Origin: Pseudogracilibacillus sp037072025
GTDB lineage: Bacteria; Bacillota; Bacilli; Bacillales; Amphibacillaceae
Length of the DNA stretch: 64,000 nucleotides
Reading direction: 5' to 3'
Assembly (NCBI RefSeq): GCF_037072025.1
Contig: NZ_JAXHDD010000011.1
Coordinates: 31,604 to 95,603, forward strand
In this document: positions 44,521 to 53,286 of the stretch, in pieces
Numbering within the stretch: position 1 is the stretch's first letter
Layout: the number at the start of each line of letters is the position of its first letter
Program-made: the position numbers and the translations under genes
The notes under the pieces: model-generated
Database searches by the model: none
Told to the model about the DNA's origin: nothing
The model's input: only the letters and a program-made list of their open reading frames with translations

Positions 44521-44670
44521 TTAATCGTACAGTTGATCCGCATGTTTAAAACGGATTTTTTCCGATTTAACTGTCTGATTATTTCTAACTTCCTCCATCT
44601 GCTTTTCAACCGTAGATTGCTCGTTTTCCAGTTTTTCCGGTTCTTGTTTTACTTCCTTATTTTTCTCCAT
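44521..44670 (-). CDS. Small charged protein of 49 residues
   Basis: The ATG at 44670 lies 6 nt after TTGGAGGTG, a strong site, which argues for real translation. The product is highly charged and lacks hydrophobic segments, with KNKEVKQEPEKLENEQ and TVEKQMEEVRNNQ, and ends FKHADQLYD. I do not recognise it; small hydrophilic proteins of this sort in spore formers are often forespore proteins. It stands alone upstream of the YitT-family gene. Confidence 0.6.
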   Translation of the reverse strand: MEKNKEVKQEPEKLENEQSTVEKQMEEVRNNQTVKSEKIRFKHADQLYD

Positions 44671-44853
44671 AAAGGCACCTCCAATTTTATATAATATAGA
44701 TTTATTCTGCCCAAAAAACGATGACAAAACGCATATAAAGAAATTTTTATTAATAAAGTCACATCCCTATAAGTGCGTGTTCAAAACTCCTATGTCTTAA
44801 CAGACACCGCAATGTATGAAAATGGGTGTGCCTTTTTGTGCCAAAATGACGCG

Positions 44854-45581
44854 ATTCAGCGGTTTCAGTCTATTATTCAGCGATCTGACCGATTATTCAG
44901 CGAAAACCCCATGACATTCAGCGGGATATTCAATTATTCAGCGAATTACAAAATTATTCAGCGCACTGACGCGATTCAGCGGGTTCGGTCTATAATTCAG
45001 CGATCTGACCGATTATTCAGCGCAAACCCCATGACATTCAGCGGGATATTCAATTATTCAGCGAATTACAAAATTATTCAGCGCACTGACGCGATTCAGC
45101 GGTTTCGGTCTATAATTCAGCGATCTGACCGATTATTCAGCGAAAACCCCATGACATTCAGCGGGATTTACAATTATTCAGCGAATTACAAAATTATTCA
45201 GCGCACTGACGCGATTCAGCGGGTTCGGTCTATAATTCAGCGATCTGACGGATTATTCAGCGAAAACCCCATGACATTCAGCGGGATATTCAATTATTCA
45301 GCGAATTACAAAATTATTCAGCGCACTGACGGGATTTAGCGGGTTCGGTCTATAATTCAGCGATCTGACCGATTATTCAGCGCAAACCACATGATATTCA
45401 GCGGGATATTCAATTATTCAGCGAATTACAAAATTATTCAGCGCACTGACGGGATTCAGCGGTTTCGGTCTATAATTCAGCGATCTGACCGATTATTCAG
45501 CGCAAACCCCATGACATTCAGCGGGATTTTCAATTATTCAGCGAATTACAAAATTATTCAGCGCACTGACGCGATTCAGCG
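44854..45581. repeat. ATTCAGCG array: six 120-bp units, each with six phased words
   Basis: ATTCAGCG recurs at steps of 18-21 bp (21, 20, 20, 18, 21, 20), and the whole pattern repeats every 120 bp for six units. Units are nearly identical, differing at a few bases. Because 120 is divisible by three a reading frame stays open through several units (40-residue repeats such as FSGIFNYSANYK). A TAG in unit five and the absence of a credible start argue against coding. Confidence 0.9.
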
Positions 45582-46008
45582 ATTACAATCATCAGATAAC
45601 CGCCAAAAAAAGTGCATTTTTTGTGGATTATTTGGTGTGCCCTTAGAAATATTTTACATAGAAGTGTTTCACTGATTTTGTTTTCACACTAAGACCTTAA
45701 TTTTTTTAAAAATAATTTTAAAGTAACACCTTAAAATTAACTAAAAAACAAGTCTTGCTTGAGCTTTCCTTACTTTATTCTACGTCTATATTTTGGAGTG
45801 AACACAATATGGTAATGCAATTCCACTCTGTATGTGATAAACTTGATTTATCCATTTTGAATGTCCTCCTCTGCCTGATATTGGCTTACGAAACCTTTGT
45901 TATTATAGCAGAGGAAGACTTTTTTATCCCATGTAAAGGTACTACTTCCGTTTCTGTTCTCCCACGCATAGCGTGGGGCTTAATCTGGAGTTAGGGAGGG
46001 AGAAGGCA
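45582..46008. other. Non-coding leader region of the flotillin gene
   Basis: After the array no gene is supported. A perfect CCCACGC-ATA-GCGTGGG hairpin (45960-45978 area) sits just upstream of the flotillin start. It may be a terminator, a small regulatory hairpin or an IS-end relic. Short open frames here have no ribosome binding sites. Confidence 0.5.
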
Positions 46009-47430
46009 TTGTTTACATTTATTGTATTTATTTTAGTATTGGTTATAATCGCAGCGGTAGGTGGAGTGGCTTGGTTCATCTATATGAAAATAAGATATAA
46101 GACTGTTCCTTCCAATATGGCGCTTATTATTACTGGACCTAAGCTTGGCGATCCGAAAAAAGAATCGAATATATTCCAAGATGAACAAGGTCGCTCGATG
46201 AAAGTGATTCGTGGAGGCGGACACCGTCTACGAATGTTTCAGACTCATACACCGGTATCACTAACATCCTTTCAGCTACAATTAAAAACACCAAAAGTAT
46301 ATACGCTTCAAGGCGTAGGAATTTTTGGTGAAGCTGTTGCAACAGTAAAAGTTGCTGACACATTGGAAGGTATCGTAAAATATGCCGAACAATTTTTAGG
46401 GAAAAAACAAAAAGATATTGAGTTTGAAGTTTCAGAAGTACTCGGTTCTAATTTACGAGCTATTTTATCCAAAATGACCGTAGAGCAAATTAATAGCGAC
46501 AGAGAAAGTTTTAATGAACAAGTTCGCGAGGTTGCTCAAAGTCAGCTAGATAATATGGGATTTAAAATTACCTCACTGGGACTGACGAATATTAAAGATG
46601 ACGAGGGCTATTTAGAAAATCTCGGTCGTCCTAAAATCTCAGAGATAAAAAAAGAAGCGGAAATTGCCGAGAGTACGAATAATAGGCAAACGAAAGTACA
46701 TGTTGCGCAAATGAATGAAGAAGTAGCAAAAGAACAATATGCTAGAGAAATAAACATTGCAGAAGCAAGGAAAGAAAAAGAAATTAAAGATGCACAAATT
46801 TTAGCAGTCACAGAAAGAGAAAAAGCAAAGTCAGAAGCCGCTTATCTGTTAGAACAGGAAGAAAGAAATCTTGAAATTGAGAAACAACGACTTATGATCG
46901 TCCGTCAAGATCGCGAAGAAAATCTTAAAATTAAACAATTAGAGGAAGAAAGGCAAGTGAAGCTTGAACAAGAAAAAGTAAAAGTCCGCCGGGAAAAAGC
47001 CGATGCCGCTTTTTATGAGCAATTAAAAGCAGCTGAAGCGGAAGCAGAGTCGAGACTGGAAGCAGGAAAAGCTGATGCCGAAGTCATTCGTTTAAAAAGC
47101 GCAGCAGAAATTGAAGCGATTGAAAAACGTGCAGAGGCACTTAATAAACATAAAGAAGTTATGCTAACCGAAATGATTATTAAAATGCTCCCTGAATATG
47201 CATCGGCCGTTGCGGATCCATTAAGTAAAGTGGAATCAATCCGGATATTAGATGGCGGAAAAGGTGATCAAGTAACCGGTCTACCTAAGACGGTGACAAG
47301 TACGTTAGCAAATTTACAAGAAAGTGTTACGCAAATGACCGGACTCGATTTGGATGAGGTCCTGAGGAAGGTATCTACTTTAAACAAAGAGGAACCAGTA
47401 CAAAAAAAGCAGTCAGATGATGAAGTGTAA
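46009..47430 (+). CDS. floT: Flotillin FloT (YuaG family)
   Basis: 473 residues from a TTG at 46009, 8 nt after GGGAGGGAG; an upstream ATG (45973) lacks a site. One N-terminal membrane segment (about 3-25) is followed by the SPFH/PHB domain (about 35-200). A long alanine/glutamate-rich coiled coil then carries EA repeats such as AEAEAESRLEAGKADAE. Flotillin organises functional membrane microdomains and affects fluidity. The NfeD partner gene (yuaF) found before it in B. subtilis is absent; an array of repeats precedes it instead. Confidence 0.92.
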   Translation: MFTFIVFILVLVIIAAVGGVAWFIYMKIRYKTVPSNMALIITGPKLGDPKKESNIFQDEQGRSMKVIRGGGHRLRMFQTHTPVSLTSFQLQLKTPKVYTLQGVGIFGEAVATVKVADTLEGIVKYAEQFLGKKQKDIEFEVSEVLGSNLRAILSKMTVEQINSDRESFNEQVREVAQSQLDNMGFKITSLGLTNIKDDEGYLENLGRPKISEIKKEAEIAESTNNRQTKVHVAQMNEEVAKEQYAREINIAEARKEKEIKDAQILAVTEREKAKSEAAYLLEQEERNLEIEKQRLMIVRQDREENLKIKQLEEERQVKLEQEKVKVRREKADAAFYEQLKAAEAEAESRLEAGKADAEVIRLKSAAEIEAIEKRAEALNKHKEVMLTEMIIKMLPEYASAVADPLSKVESIRILDGGKGDQVTGLPKTVTSTLANLQESVTQMTGLDLDEVLRKVSTLNKEEPVQKKQSDDEV

Positions 47431-47440
47431 GAAATTTTCA

Positions 47441-47590
47441 CGTGGTTATTTCGCATTTCCCGTGGTTAAATTGAAACCTACATGGATATTTTGCAAACTA
47501 GCTGGTCAATGTGGTCGGGCGTGATTATTTTCCGTTTCCCATGGTTAAATCATAATCTGTGAGGTTATTTCATTATTTTAGCTGATTAAT
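47441..47590. repeat. Phased CGTGGTTATTT repeat array downstream of floT
   Basis: Degenerate words of the type CRTGGTTAWWT begin at 47441, 47461, 47481, 47501, 47520, 47540, 47560 and 47581, every 19-21 bp. Two words alternate: one continuing TTT-N6-TCC, the other AAAT. Same family as the array at 60737-60840. Confidence 0.8.
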
Positions 47591-47609
47591 AGTCCAATAT
47601 AGCTTTTTC

Positions 47610-47638
47610 AAAACGAGTGAATAATTCGCTCGTTTTTA
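47610..47638 (+). terminator. Terminator downstream of floT
   Basis: AAAACGAG and CTCGTTTT pair around an 11-nt loop, followed by more T residues. It lies after the repeat array, so the array is probably transcribed with floT. Confidence 0.75.
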
Positions 47639-47726
47639 ATCTTTTCTTTAGTTAAAAAAATCTCATAATCTTATGGTAAGATGGTAATGAGTGATTTTTC
47701 TTAATGATAAACTGAAGGGATAATTT

Positions 47727-49139
47727 ATGAAAACTTTTACAACATGGGGATTGCGGTTATTAATTGCAACTTATGCAATTCTTTATTTTTTTACCGCTTT
47801 TTTTGAGATTGCTATTCTTCTAGATGTTTTGTCAATCGTCGGGATAAGTATGTTTATTTTTTCCTTGCTTTATATATCTATAGCAAAGTTTAAATTACCA
47901 ATCTTTATTCTAGTAGCTGGAATAATTGTTTTATTTTATTCAGGTTATTCTGTAGTGGATAGCCTTTTCAGCGGAATGTTGTTAATGAGTGATATGATTG
48001 GGTTATTAGTAGTCGTTCCATTAATAAGCTGGGTACTTCGAGAAGAACCATACATTGAAGATATTATGAGTGTATTTTATAAATTTCTTAACACAAGCAA
48101 AAAATTTTACTTTAGTTTAACTGCTTTTACTCAAATTATTGCCTATTTTTTACTCTTTGGCTCAATACCGATGATGTATCAATTTGTTAACGTTATATTA
48201 AAAGAACAAAAGACAGAGATGTGGGAAAATTTTAAAGGAACTGCCCTACTCCGTGGTTTCGCATTATCGACATTGTGGGTCGTGAGTATTCCTAGCTTTA
48301 TATTTGCTGTTGAAACATTAGGTGCATCTCTTTGGATTGCTATTTTACAAGGACTTAGTGTTGCGGTAATTGGAACAATCTTAGCCGTAATTTTTGCTTC
48401 TTTTAAAGAAAGAAAATACGATTTTAATGTCACGGAAGTTCTTCAAGCAAATATGAAAGAAGTACTTAAAAATGCTTCCCATGAACATGTTAGAAAAAAG
48501 AAGGTTATTGAATTTGTTTTTCTTTTTATATCGTTATTTGGGACGATATTTTTAATCCACGGACTTTTCCATATCAAATTACTACTCATTATCCCAATTG
48601 TAATTATCTTATGGATCATTGCATTCTATTTTATCAAAAAACGAGCTTATAAACTATTTGGTGTTGCAAAAGATTACTTCCAAGAAGGTATGCTTAACCA
48701 AGCATATCAATTAAATGTTATGCTCACTGTCGGAGTGTTGATATTCGGACTAAGACAAACAGAGTTTGCAGGTACTGTTGTGATTGGTCTTAATGTTATG
48801 CAAGAGTATTTTCCAATTATTAATCCGCTCTTTTTATTACCGTTTATCGTCATTATTTTAGGTTTTTTCGGTTTAGGTCCTTTAACGGTAATGGTTCTTG
48901 TTGCCGGGATTTTAAGTAGCATGAATTTACCATATCCACCTGAACTGATTGTGCTTGCCGTTACATCTGGAAGTGTAATTTCAATTCTTATTTCACCTGT
49001 AATTATGCCTGTTATTGTGCTCAGTGCCTCTAATGGTTTGAGCTTGTTTACAAACGGATTAAAATTCAATTGGAAGTACGCTCTTGTATTTTATATTATC
49101 GTGCAATCGTATATTCAGGTGATGGTTCATATATGGTAA
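47727..49139 (+). CDS. Polytopic membrane protein of unknown function, transporter-like
   Basis: A 470-residue protein with ten to twelve hydrophobic segments. A charged cytoplasmic stretch follows the first half (FKERKYDFNVTEVLQ and the HEHVRKKK cluster). The second half has PFIVIILGFFGLGPLTVMVL and ILISPVIMPVIVLSASNGL, reminiscent of ion-transporter superfamily proteins with re-entrant loops. I cannot name a family. AAGGGATAATTT precedes the ATG. The gene is monocistronic between the floT terminator and the convergent dioxygenase gene. Confidence 0.75.
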   Translation: MKTFTTWGLRLLIATYAILYFFTAFFEIAILLDVLSIVGISMFIFSLLYISIAKFKLPIFILVAGIIVLFYSGYSVVDSLFSGMLLMSDMIGLLVVVPLISWVLREEPYIEDIMSVFYKFLNTSKKFYFSLTAFTQIIAYFLLFGSIPMMYQFVNVILKEQKTEMWENFKGTALLRGFALSTLWVVSIPSFIFAVETLGASLWIAILQGLSVAVIGTILAVIFASFKERKYDFNVTEVLQANMKEVLKNASHEHVRKKKVIEFVFLFISLFGTIFLIHGLFHIKLLLIIPIVIILWIIAFYFIKKRAYKLFGVAKDYFQEGMLNQAYQLNVMLTVGVLIFGLRQTEFAGTVVIGLNVMQEYFPIINPLFLLPFIVIILGFFGLGPLTVMVLVAGILSSMNLPYPPELIVLAVTSGSVISILISPVIMPVIVLSASNGLSLFTNGLKFNWKYALVFYIIVQSYIQVMVHIW

Positions 49140-49172
49140 ATAGAGGTAAGCTTGCTAGCTCACCTCCATTTT

Positions 49173-50153
49173 TTATTCGTACTCTTTTTCAAATTTTTTC
49201 GTACTTCTTATCGTGTCGATTGGACGAACTAACTGCTCAATTTTATCTCGTTCCGGTGCCAAAAATGGTGGGAGCGATAATTTTTCCCCGAGTGTTTCAT
49301 ACGGTTCATCTCCCATAAATCCTGGATCGTCTGTGGCAAATTCGAATAATATTTGTGGGGCTACATTGACATATAAGGATCCGAAAAAGAACCGATCTAC
49401 AAACCCAGATGTTTGAAATTCAAATTTTCGTATATGTGTATCCCATTCTGCTAGTTCTTCCCGGTTATCTACGCGGAATGCTGCATGGTGAACAGTGCCG
49501 TAACCTTGACGAGCTGGAGGCATTGTTACATTGTGTTCCACAATTACTTGCGCTCCATTTCCACCCTCTCCTACTTCAAACAGATGAAAATCTCCTTCTT
49601 TGGCAATTTCTTTAAAAGAAAAAACTTTCTCAAGCATTTCTTTAAAATAATCGAACTGTGCAATACGTACAAAAATTGGACCGAGTCCTGTTATTGCATG
49701 TTCTAGAGGAATTGGGCCATCTTGCCACGGTGTTCCCGATGCCACGCCTTCGTTATTTTCATCTGAGATTAATTGATATTTCTGATCATCAAAATCGGTA
49801 AATGAGATAAGTTTTTTACCGAACTGTTCTTCAATTCCCGTGTGCTCAACTTTTAGACGGTCAAATCGTTTTATCCAATACTCCAATGCAACATCGCTTG
49901 GAACGCGAAAGGATATTTTTGCTATTTCATTAATCCCGTGGACTCCTTGTGGAATTCCTGGAAAATCAAAAAATGTCATGTCTGTCCCTGGACTACCCTT
50001 ATCATCAGCAAAAAATAGATGGTATGTTTGAATATCATCTTGGTTCACTGTCTTTTTAACGAGACGCATTCCCAATGTGTACGTGAAAAAATCGTAATTT
50101 TTTTCTGCACTGCTCGTTATTGCAGTTACATGATGAATTCCTTTTAAGTTCAT
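49173..50153 (-). CDS. Ring-cleaving (VOC-fold) dioxygenase, MhqO/MhqE-like, copy 1
   Basis: 326 residues from the ATG at 50153, 4 nt after AGGAGG and overlapping the upstream gene's stop as ATGA. Two vicinal-oxygen-chelate modules are visible. Metal ligands are H8 or H9 (KGIHHVTAI), a histidine in GYGTVHHAAFRV and a glutamate in PQILFEFATD. The family (MhqA, MhqE, MhqO) opens hydroquinone or catechol rings and responds to quinone stress in B. subtilis under MhqR. No mhqR gene is adjacent. The ATGA overlap implies coupled translation with copy 2. Confidence 0.85.
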   Translation of the reverse strand: MNLKGIHHVTAITSSAEKNYDFFTYTLGMRLVKKTVNQDDIQTYHLFFADDKGSPGTDMTFFDFPGIPQGVHGINEIAKISFRVPSDVALEYWIKRFDRLKVEHTGIEEQFGKKLISFTDFDDQKYQLISDENNEGVASGTPWQDGPIPLEHAITGLGPIFVRIAQFDYFKEMLEKVFSFKEIAKEGDFHLFEVGEGGNGAQVIVEHNVTMPPARQGYGTVHHAAFRVDNREELAEWDTHIRKFEFQTSGFVDRFFFGSLYVNVAPQILFEFATDDPGFMGDEPYETLGEKLSLPPFLAPERDKIEQLVRPIDTIRSTKKFEKEYE

Positions 50154-51106
50154 ATTTTCCTCCTGCATTCTATTGGTGTTAATTTCACTTCAATATCTTG
50201 GCGTTTTTCTTCTAAAAATGGTGGCAAAGTTAATGATTCTCCTAAATTCTCAAGCTCCTCATCGATATGCAATCCAGGACCATCTGTCGCTAATTCAAAT
50301 TTAATCCCGTTTGCATCTCTAAAATATAGACTATGAAAATAATGACGATCAATTATGTCTGTAGCAGGGTATCCGCGTTCTTTTATTTTCATTTCCCATT
50401 TTTTCATTTCTTGTACATCTTTTACCCGAATTGCCAGATGATCAATACTCCCTTTTCCTGGTTTTTCCGTCTCTCCATCTTTCTCTTTTATGACAATTTC
50501 ACTGTAAAGAGCTCCCAATACAGATTGATATCTAGCCTCTTGCTCTTTGTTTCCTACCTTCTCATAACCGAATAAGCTTTCGAGCATGTTGATTAATTTC
50601 TGTGGGCGCCTAGCCGTCATCTCCACCGGTCCCATCCCCAAAATTTGATATTTCTTAGGAACAGAAGAATTTTCCCACGTTTTCCAAAAGGAAGGAAGTT
50701 CTTCTCCAGATCCGTCCATTAGTAGAAGTTCTAGCCCGTCCGGATCTTGAAATGGCAATGCTTTTCTCCCGCTATAATTGATGAATTTGTCGTGCGAAAT
50801 TTTCAACTGTTCAAAACGATTTTTCCAATAAGTGAGCGCTTCGTCATCTCTTACTAGTAACCCTATTCTAGTGATTGCGTTTGTTCCCCTGTATGTTGAT
50901 CCAACAAATGGCATTTCAAAAAATGTAAGGCTCGTACCCGGGCTTCCTGTTTCATCTCCATAAAAAAGATGATACATTGATGGAGTTTCTTGGTTGACTG
51001 TTTTTTTAACGAGCCGTAAGCCTAATTGATCACGGTAAAAATGAACGTTTCGCTGTACATTTTTAGTAATCATTGAAATATGATGATGTCCAGCAATTGT
51101 AAGCAT
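50150..51106 (-). CDS. Ring-cleaving (VOC-fold) dioxygenase, MhqO/MhqE-like, copy 2
   Basis: A 318-residue paralogue of the gene after it. Conserved points are AGHHHISMI near residues 5-13, the early SPGTSLTFFEMP loop, SIDHLAIRVKD with the second metal histidine, and NGIKFELATDGPG with the glutamate ligand. Divergence between the two copies suggests different substrates or subunits of a heteromer. TGGAGGC precedes its ATG. It is the first gene of the pair. Confidence 0.85.
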   Translation of the reverse strand: MLTIAGHHHISMITKNVQRNVHFYRDQLGLRLVKKTVNQETPSMYHLFYGDETGSPGTSLTFFEMPFVGSTYRGTNAITRIGLLVRDDEALTYWKNRFEQLKISHDKFINYSGRKALPFQDPDGLELLLMDGSGEELPSFWKTWENSSVPKKYQILGMGPVEMTARRPQKLINMLESLFGYEKVGNKEQEARYQSVLGALYSEIVIKEKDGETEKPGKGSIDHLAIRVKDVQEMKKWEMKIKERGYPATDIIDRHYFHSLYFRDANGIKFELATDGPGLHIDEELENLGESLTLPPFLEEKRQDIEVKLTPIECRRKI

Positions 51107-51521
51107 TTTTTATGCCTCCAGTTAATTGTTGCATATTCTTATCTCTAGTATCTAGCAAATTATCTCGAATTAAAAGTAATTTGTCTTATCCTTTATTATT
51201 TCATCATCACAGACATTTATCGAAAACAACAACAAACTTTGAGAAGTGATTCACTATTGTTGAGTTGTTGAGTTAGTTTGATTATCATAATTATTTTCCA
51301 TAAGGTACAAAGCTAACTGTTCGCTGAGAATGTTATTGAGGTTGATTTTCAACTTCCTTAGGACATGAAAAAATTGCACCGTTCCACACGATCATGTACT
51401 TTCCCAATGTATTTACCTACTTTCTCATTATTACGGATATTTGATTTTGCTGTAAGGGAAGTTGTATAGTACGTATTAAATAATCTTTTTCATTTATTGC
51501 GTTGAGAAAGGACTAAATGAT
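51107..51521. other. Divergent intergenic region, no gene recognised
   Basis: Holds the promoters of the dioxygenase pair and the rRNA methyltransferase gene. The sequence is A+T-rich. A short repeat of GTTGAG at about 51257-51275 is visible. I see no convincing operator or RNA. Confidence 0.4.
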
Positions 51522-52394
51522 ATGTCTAAAAAAGTAAATAGTACAAATTTAATTAATAAGTTTAAGACAAATTTTAAATGTCCACTTTGTGATCAATCTA
51601 TTAAAGTGGTAAACCTTTCAAGTGTAGTCTGTACAAATAATCATACTTTTGACATTGCCAAACAAGGATATATTAATTTTATGACCCGTTCTGTCAAAAG
51701 TAATTACGGTAAAGATTTGTTTGAGACTAGGTATAAACTCATTTCGGAAAGTAAGCTATACTCCCCTTTGCATGAGGCAGTGGCACAAATTATTAAAGAA
51801 CATATTATTTTGACCAACCCGTTTATAATTGCGGATCTCGGGTGTGGGGAGGGATCGCATCTACATTCAATTATAGATCAAATTGAAGAAAATAATATTA
51901 TTACTGGAGTGGGTCTTGATCTTTCTAAAGAAGGCATTTTAATGGCTACCAAAAATTATTCTGATTTTATTTGGTTTGTTGGCGATTTAGCGAGAACACC
52001 TTTTACAGATACATCATTTCACGTCATTCTTAATATTTTATCCCCCGCTAATTATGGTGAGTTTAAAAGAATTTTAGTTCAGGATGGACTCGTTATTAAA
52101 GCAGTCCCCCGTCCCAATTATCTTAAAGAACTAAGAGAAGCACTTTTTATTGATGAGAAAAATAGCGACTATAAAAATGACCATACTGTATCTCTTTTTG
52201 AAAAAAACTTTCAACTTCTAGCTATTCAACAAGTAACCAATTCACAGATTTTAACCAAGACAGATCGTGAGAATTTGGTAAAAATGACTCCTCTTACCTG
52301 GTCAGCTAATCGCTCGCGGATTAACTCATTTATTGAACAAGATTCCGCCGAAATTACATTAGATTTGGATATATTAATCGGGTTGAACAAATAA
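51522..52394 (+). CDS. RlmA-like 23S rRNA (guanine-N1) methyltransferase
   Basis: A 290-residue protein. An N-terminal zinc finger (CPLCDQSIKVV with a later VVCTNNHTFD) precedes a conserved block QGYINFMTRSVKSNYGKDLF. A Rossmann methyltransferase core follows, with IADLGCGEGSHLHSI (SAM motif I) and SPANYGEFKRIL. This arrangement is that of RlmA enzymes, which methylate G745 or G748 in 23S rRNA. RlmA(II)-type methylation combines with another modification in tylosin resistance. AAAGGAC lies upstream of the ATG. It is monocistronic. Confidence 0.82.
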   Translation: MSKKVNSTNLINKFKTNFKCPLCDQSIKVVNLSSVVCTNNHTFDIAKQGYINFMTRSVKSNYGKDLFETRYKLISESKLYSPLHEAVAQIIKEHIILTNPFIIADLGCGEGSHLHSIIDQIEENNIITGVGLDLSKEGILMATKNYSDFIWFVGDLARTPFTDTSFHVILNILSPANYGEFKRILVQDGLVIKAVPRPNYLKELREALFIDEKNSDYKNDHTVSLFEKNFQLLAIQQVTNSQILTKTDRENLVKMTPLTWSANRSRINSFIEQDSAEITLDLDILIGLNK

Positions 52395-52399
52395 GAAAA

Positions 52400-52561
52400 T
52401 GCCTGCGTGACCTCTAAGTGAAACTCCTTCGCTGAATTACGCAAGAATATCTTCCGTGACTCTGATAAGCAGAAATCTCTCATAGAGGAACGCGGGTACA
52501 TCTTGCATGCCCTAACAAGCAAAAAAACCTTCGCAAGGGTACGCATAATTCACGCAAGCTA
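52400..52561. repeat. Degenerate tandem repeat of about 50-51 bp, three units
   Basis: NTAAGYRAAA-type unit starts fall at 52414, 52465 and 52515, steps of 51 and 50. Units share AAG near the start, a CTTCGC or CTCTC block, an ACGC block and an ATCTT-type block. It follows the methyltransferase stop by 5 nt. Confidence 0.6.
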
Positions 52562-52600
52562 CCACAATATAAAAATTCCATCTGCAGGGCGGTCGGACTC

Positions 52601-52927
52601 TTAATTACATACTTCTACATCAACAATACTAGATAACGAAACATGGAACCCATCTTCATTTTTTAACACAATATACCCTCTCCATTGATCGATTTTATCT
52701 AGCCTTCCACGCAAGGTTAAAAATTCACCATCATGATAATATGTCATTTCAATTACCACTTGATGTTCTAATGCAAACTTTAATGTTTGATCAATCTCTA
52801 TCATTTTTTGTTCATCAAGAATTGGTTTTTCTTTATATTCAACAAAAACTTCTTTTAACATCTCAACATGTTCGGGTAACATTAATGATACCCATTTCAT
52901 CGTTCCACGGTCATGTACTTTCATCAT
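52601..52927 (-). CDS. yolD: YolD-like protein
   Basis: A 108-residue protein of the YolD-like family. It has the family start DRGTMKWVSLMLPEHVEML and the beta-rich end LRGRLDKIDQWRGYIVLKNE. YolD proteins are encoded next to UvrX-type polymerases on phages and mobile islands and are SOS-induced, with a role in translesion synthesis proposed but not settled. Here it faces uvrX across a shared regulatory region. Its start overlaps the stop of the WYL gene by 4 nt, so the two are coupled. Confidence 0.85.
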   Translation of the reverse strand: MMKVHDRGTMKWVSLMLPEHVEMLKEVFVEYKEKPILDEQKMIEIDQTLKFALEHQVVIEMTYYHDGEFLTLRGRLDKIDQWRGYIVLKNEDGFHVSLSSIVDVEVCN

Positions 52928-53145
52928 GCATATGCCTCCAACTTCTGCTGGCTCTGTTCTACCGCCAAAATATTTGCTATTTTAAACGTTCTTAATCGAT
53001 TTCGCATATAACAAAAAGCAGTAATATGATCATCCGTATACGAAATAATTTGGATGGTGCGCTTTGAAATAGATCCCGACTTGGCTAAATAAATAATATT
53101 TACCTTTCTTCCAGTTTGCACAGCTTTTTTTATACAGCACATCAT
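52924..53145 (-). CDS. Short WYL-domain-like protein
   Basis: A 73-residue protein resembling a lone WYL domain: basic start KKAVQTGRKVNIIYL, central KRTIQIISYTDDHITAFCYM and RNRLRTFKIANILAV at the end. WYL domains bind nucleic acids or nucleotides in DNA-damage and defence regulators. No helix-turn-helix is fused. A GGAGG site lies before its tandem ATG codons. It leads the pair with yolD and lies opposite uvrX. Confidence 0.75.
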   Translation of the reverse strand: MMCCIKKAVQTGRKVNIIYLAKSGSISKRTIQIISYTDDHITAFCYMRNRLRTFKIANILAVEQSQQKLEAYA

Positions 53146-53159
53146 TTTCTTTTACCTCC

Positions 53160-53215
53160 TGAACGTTTGTTCTTATCTTAACATAACTTCCAGCAACTTA
53201 CAAGAACAAACATTC
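53160..53215. promoter_or_regulatory. Two DinR/LexA-type boxes between yolD and uvrX
   Basis: TGAACGTTTGTTCT (53160-53173) matches the Bacillus box CGAACNNNNGTTCG except at the outer bases. GAACAAACATTC (53204-53215) is a second, weaker match. Their position between two divergent SOS-type genes supports LexA control of both. Confidence 0.7.
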
Positions 53216-53286
53216 CTTTTTCTGTTGTTTATTATTTATTTTTTACATACAATAAATCATACGTTCTTATTATTGGAGGTAAAACA

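Noticed and set aside
44854..45581. CRISPR-like regular repeats with short spacers
   Set aside because: An 8-bp word with 10-13-bp intervals that recur in every unit cannot be a repeat/spacer array, and no cas genes are nearby.
44773..45675. Two open frames with 40-residue repeats over the ATTCAGCG array
   Set aside because: The frames exist because the unit is 120 bp; there is no ribosome binding site, a stop interrupts unit five, and the conserved feature is the nucleotide word in all three codon phases.
45955..45985. Third TnpB-type element end
   Set aside because: The CCCACGC/GCGTGGG hairpin is perfect but lacks the flanking pattern of the other two, and the sequence upstream in that orientation is the floT gene.
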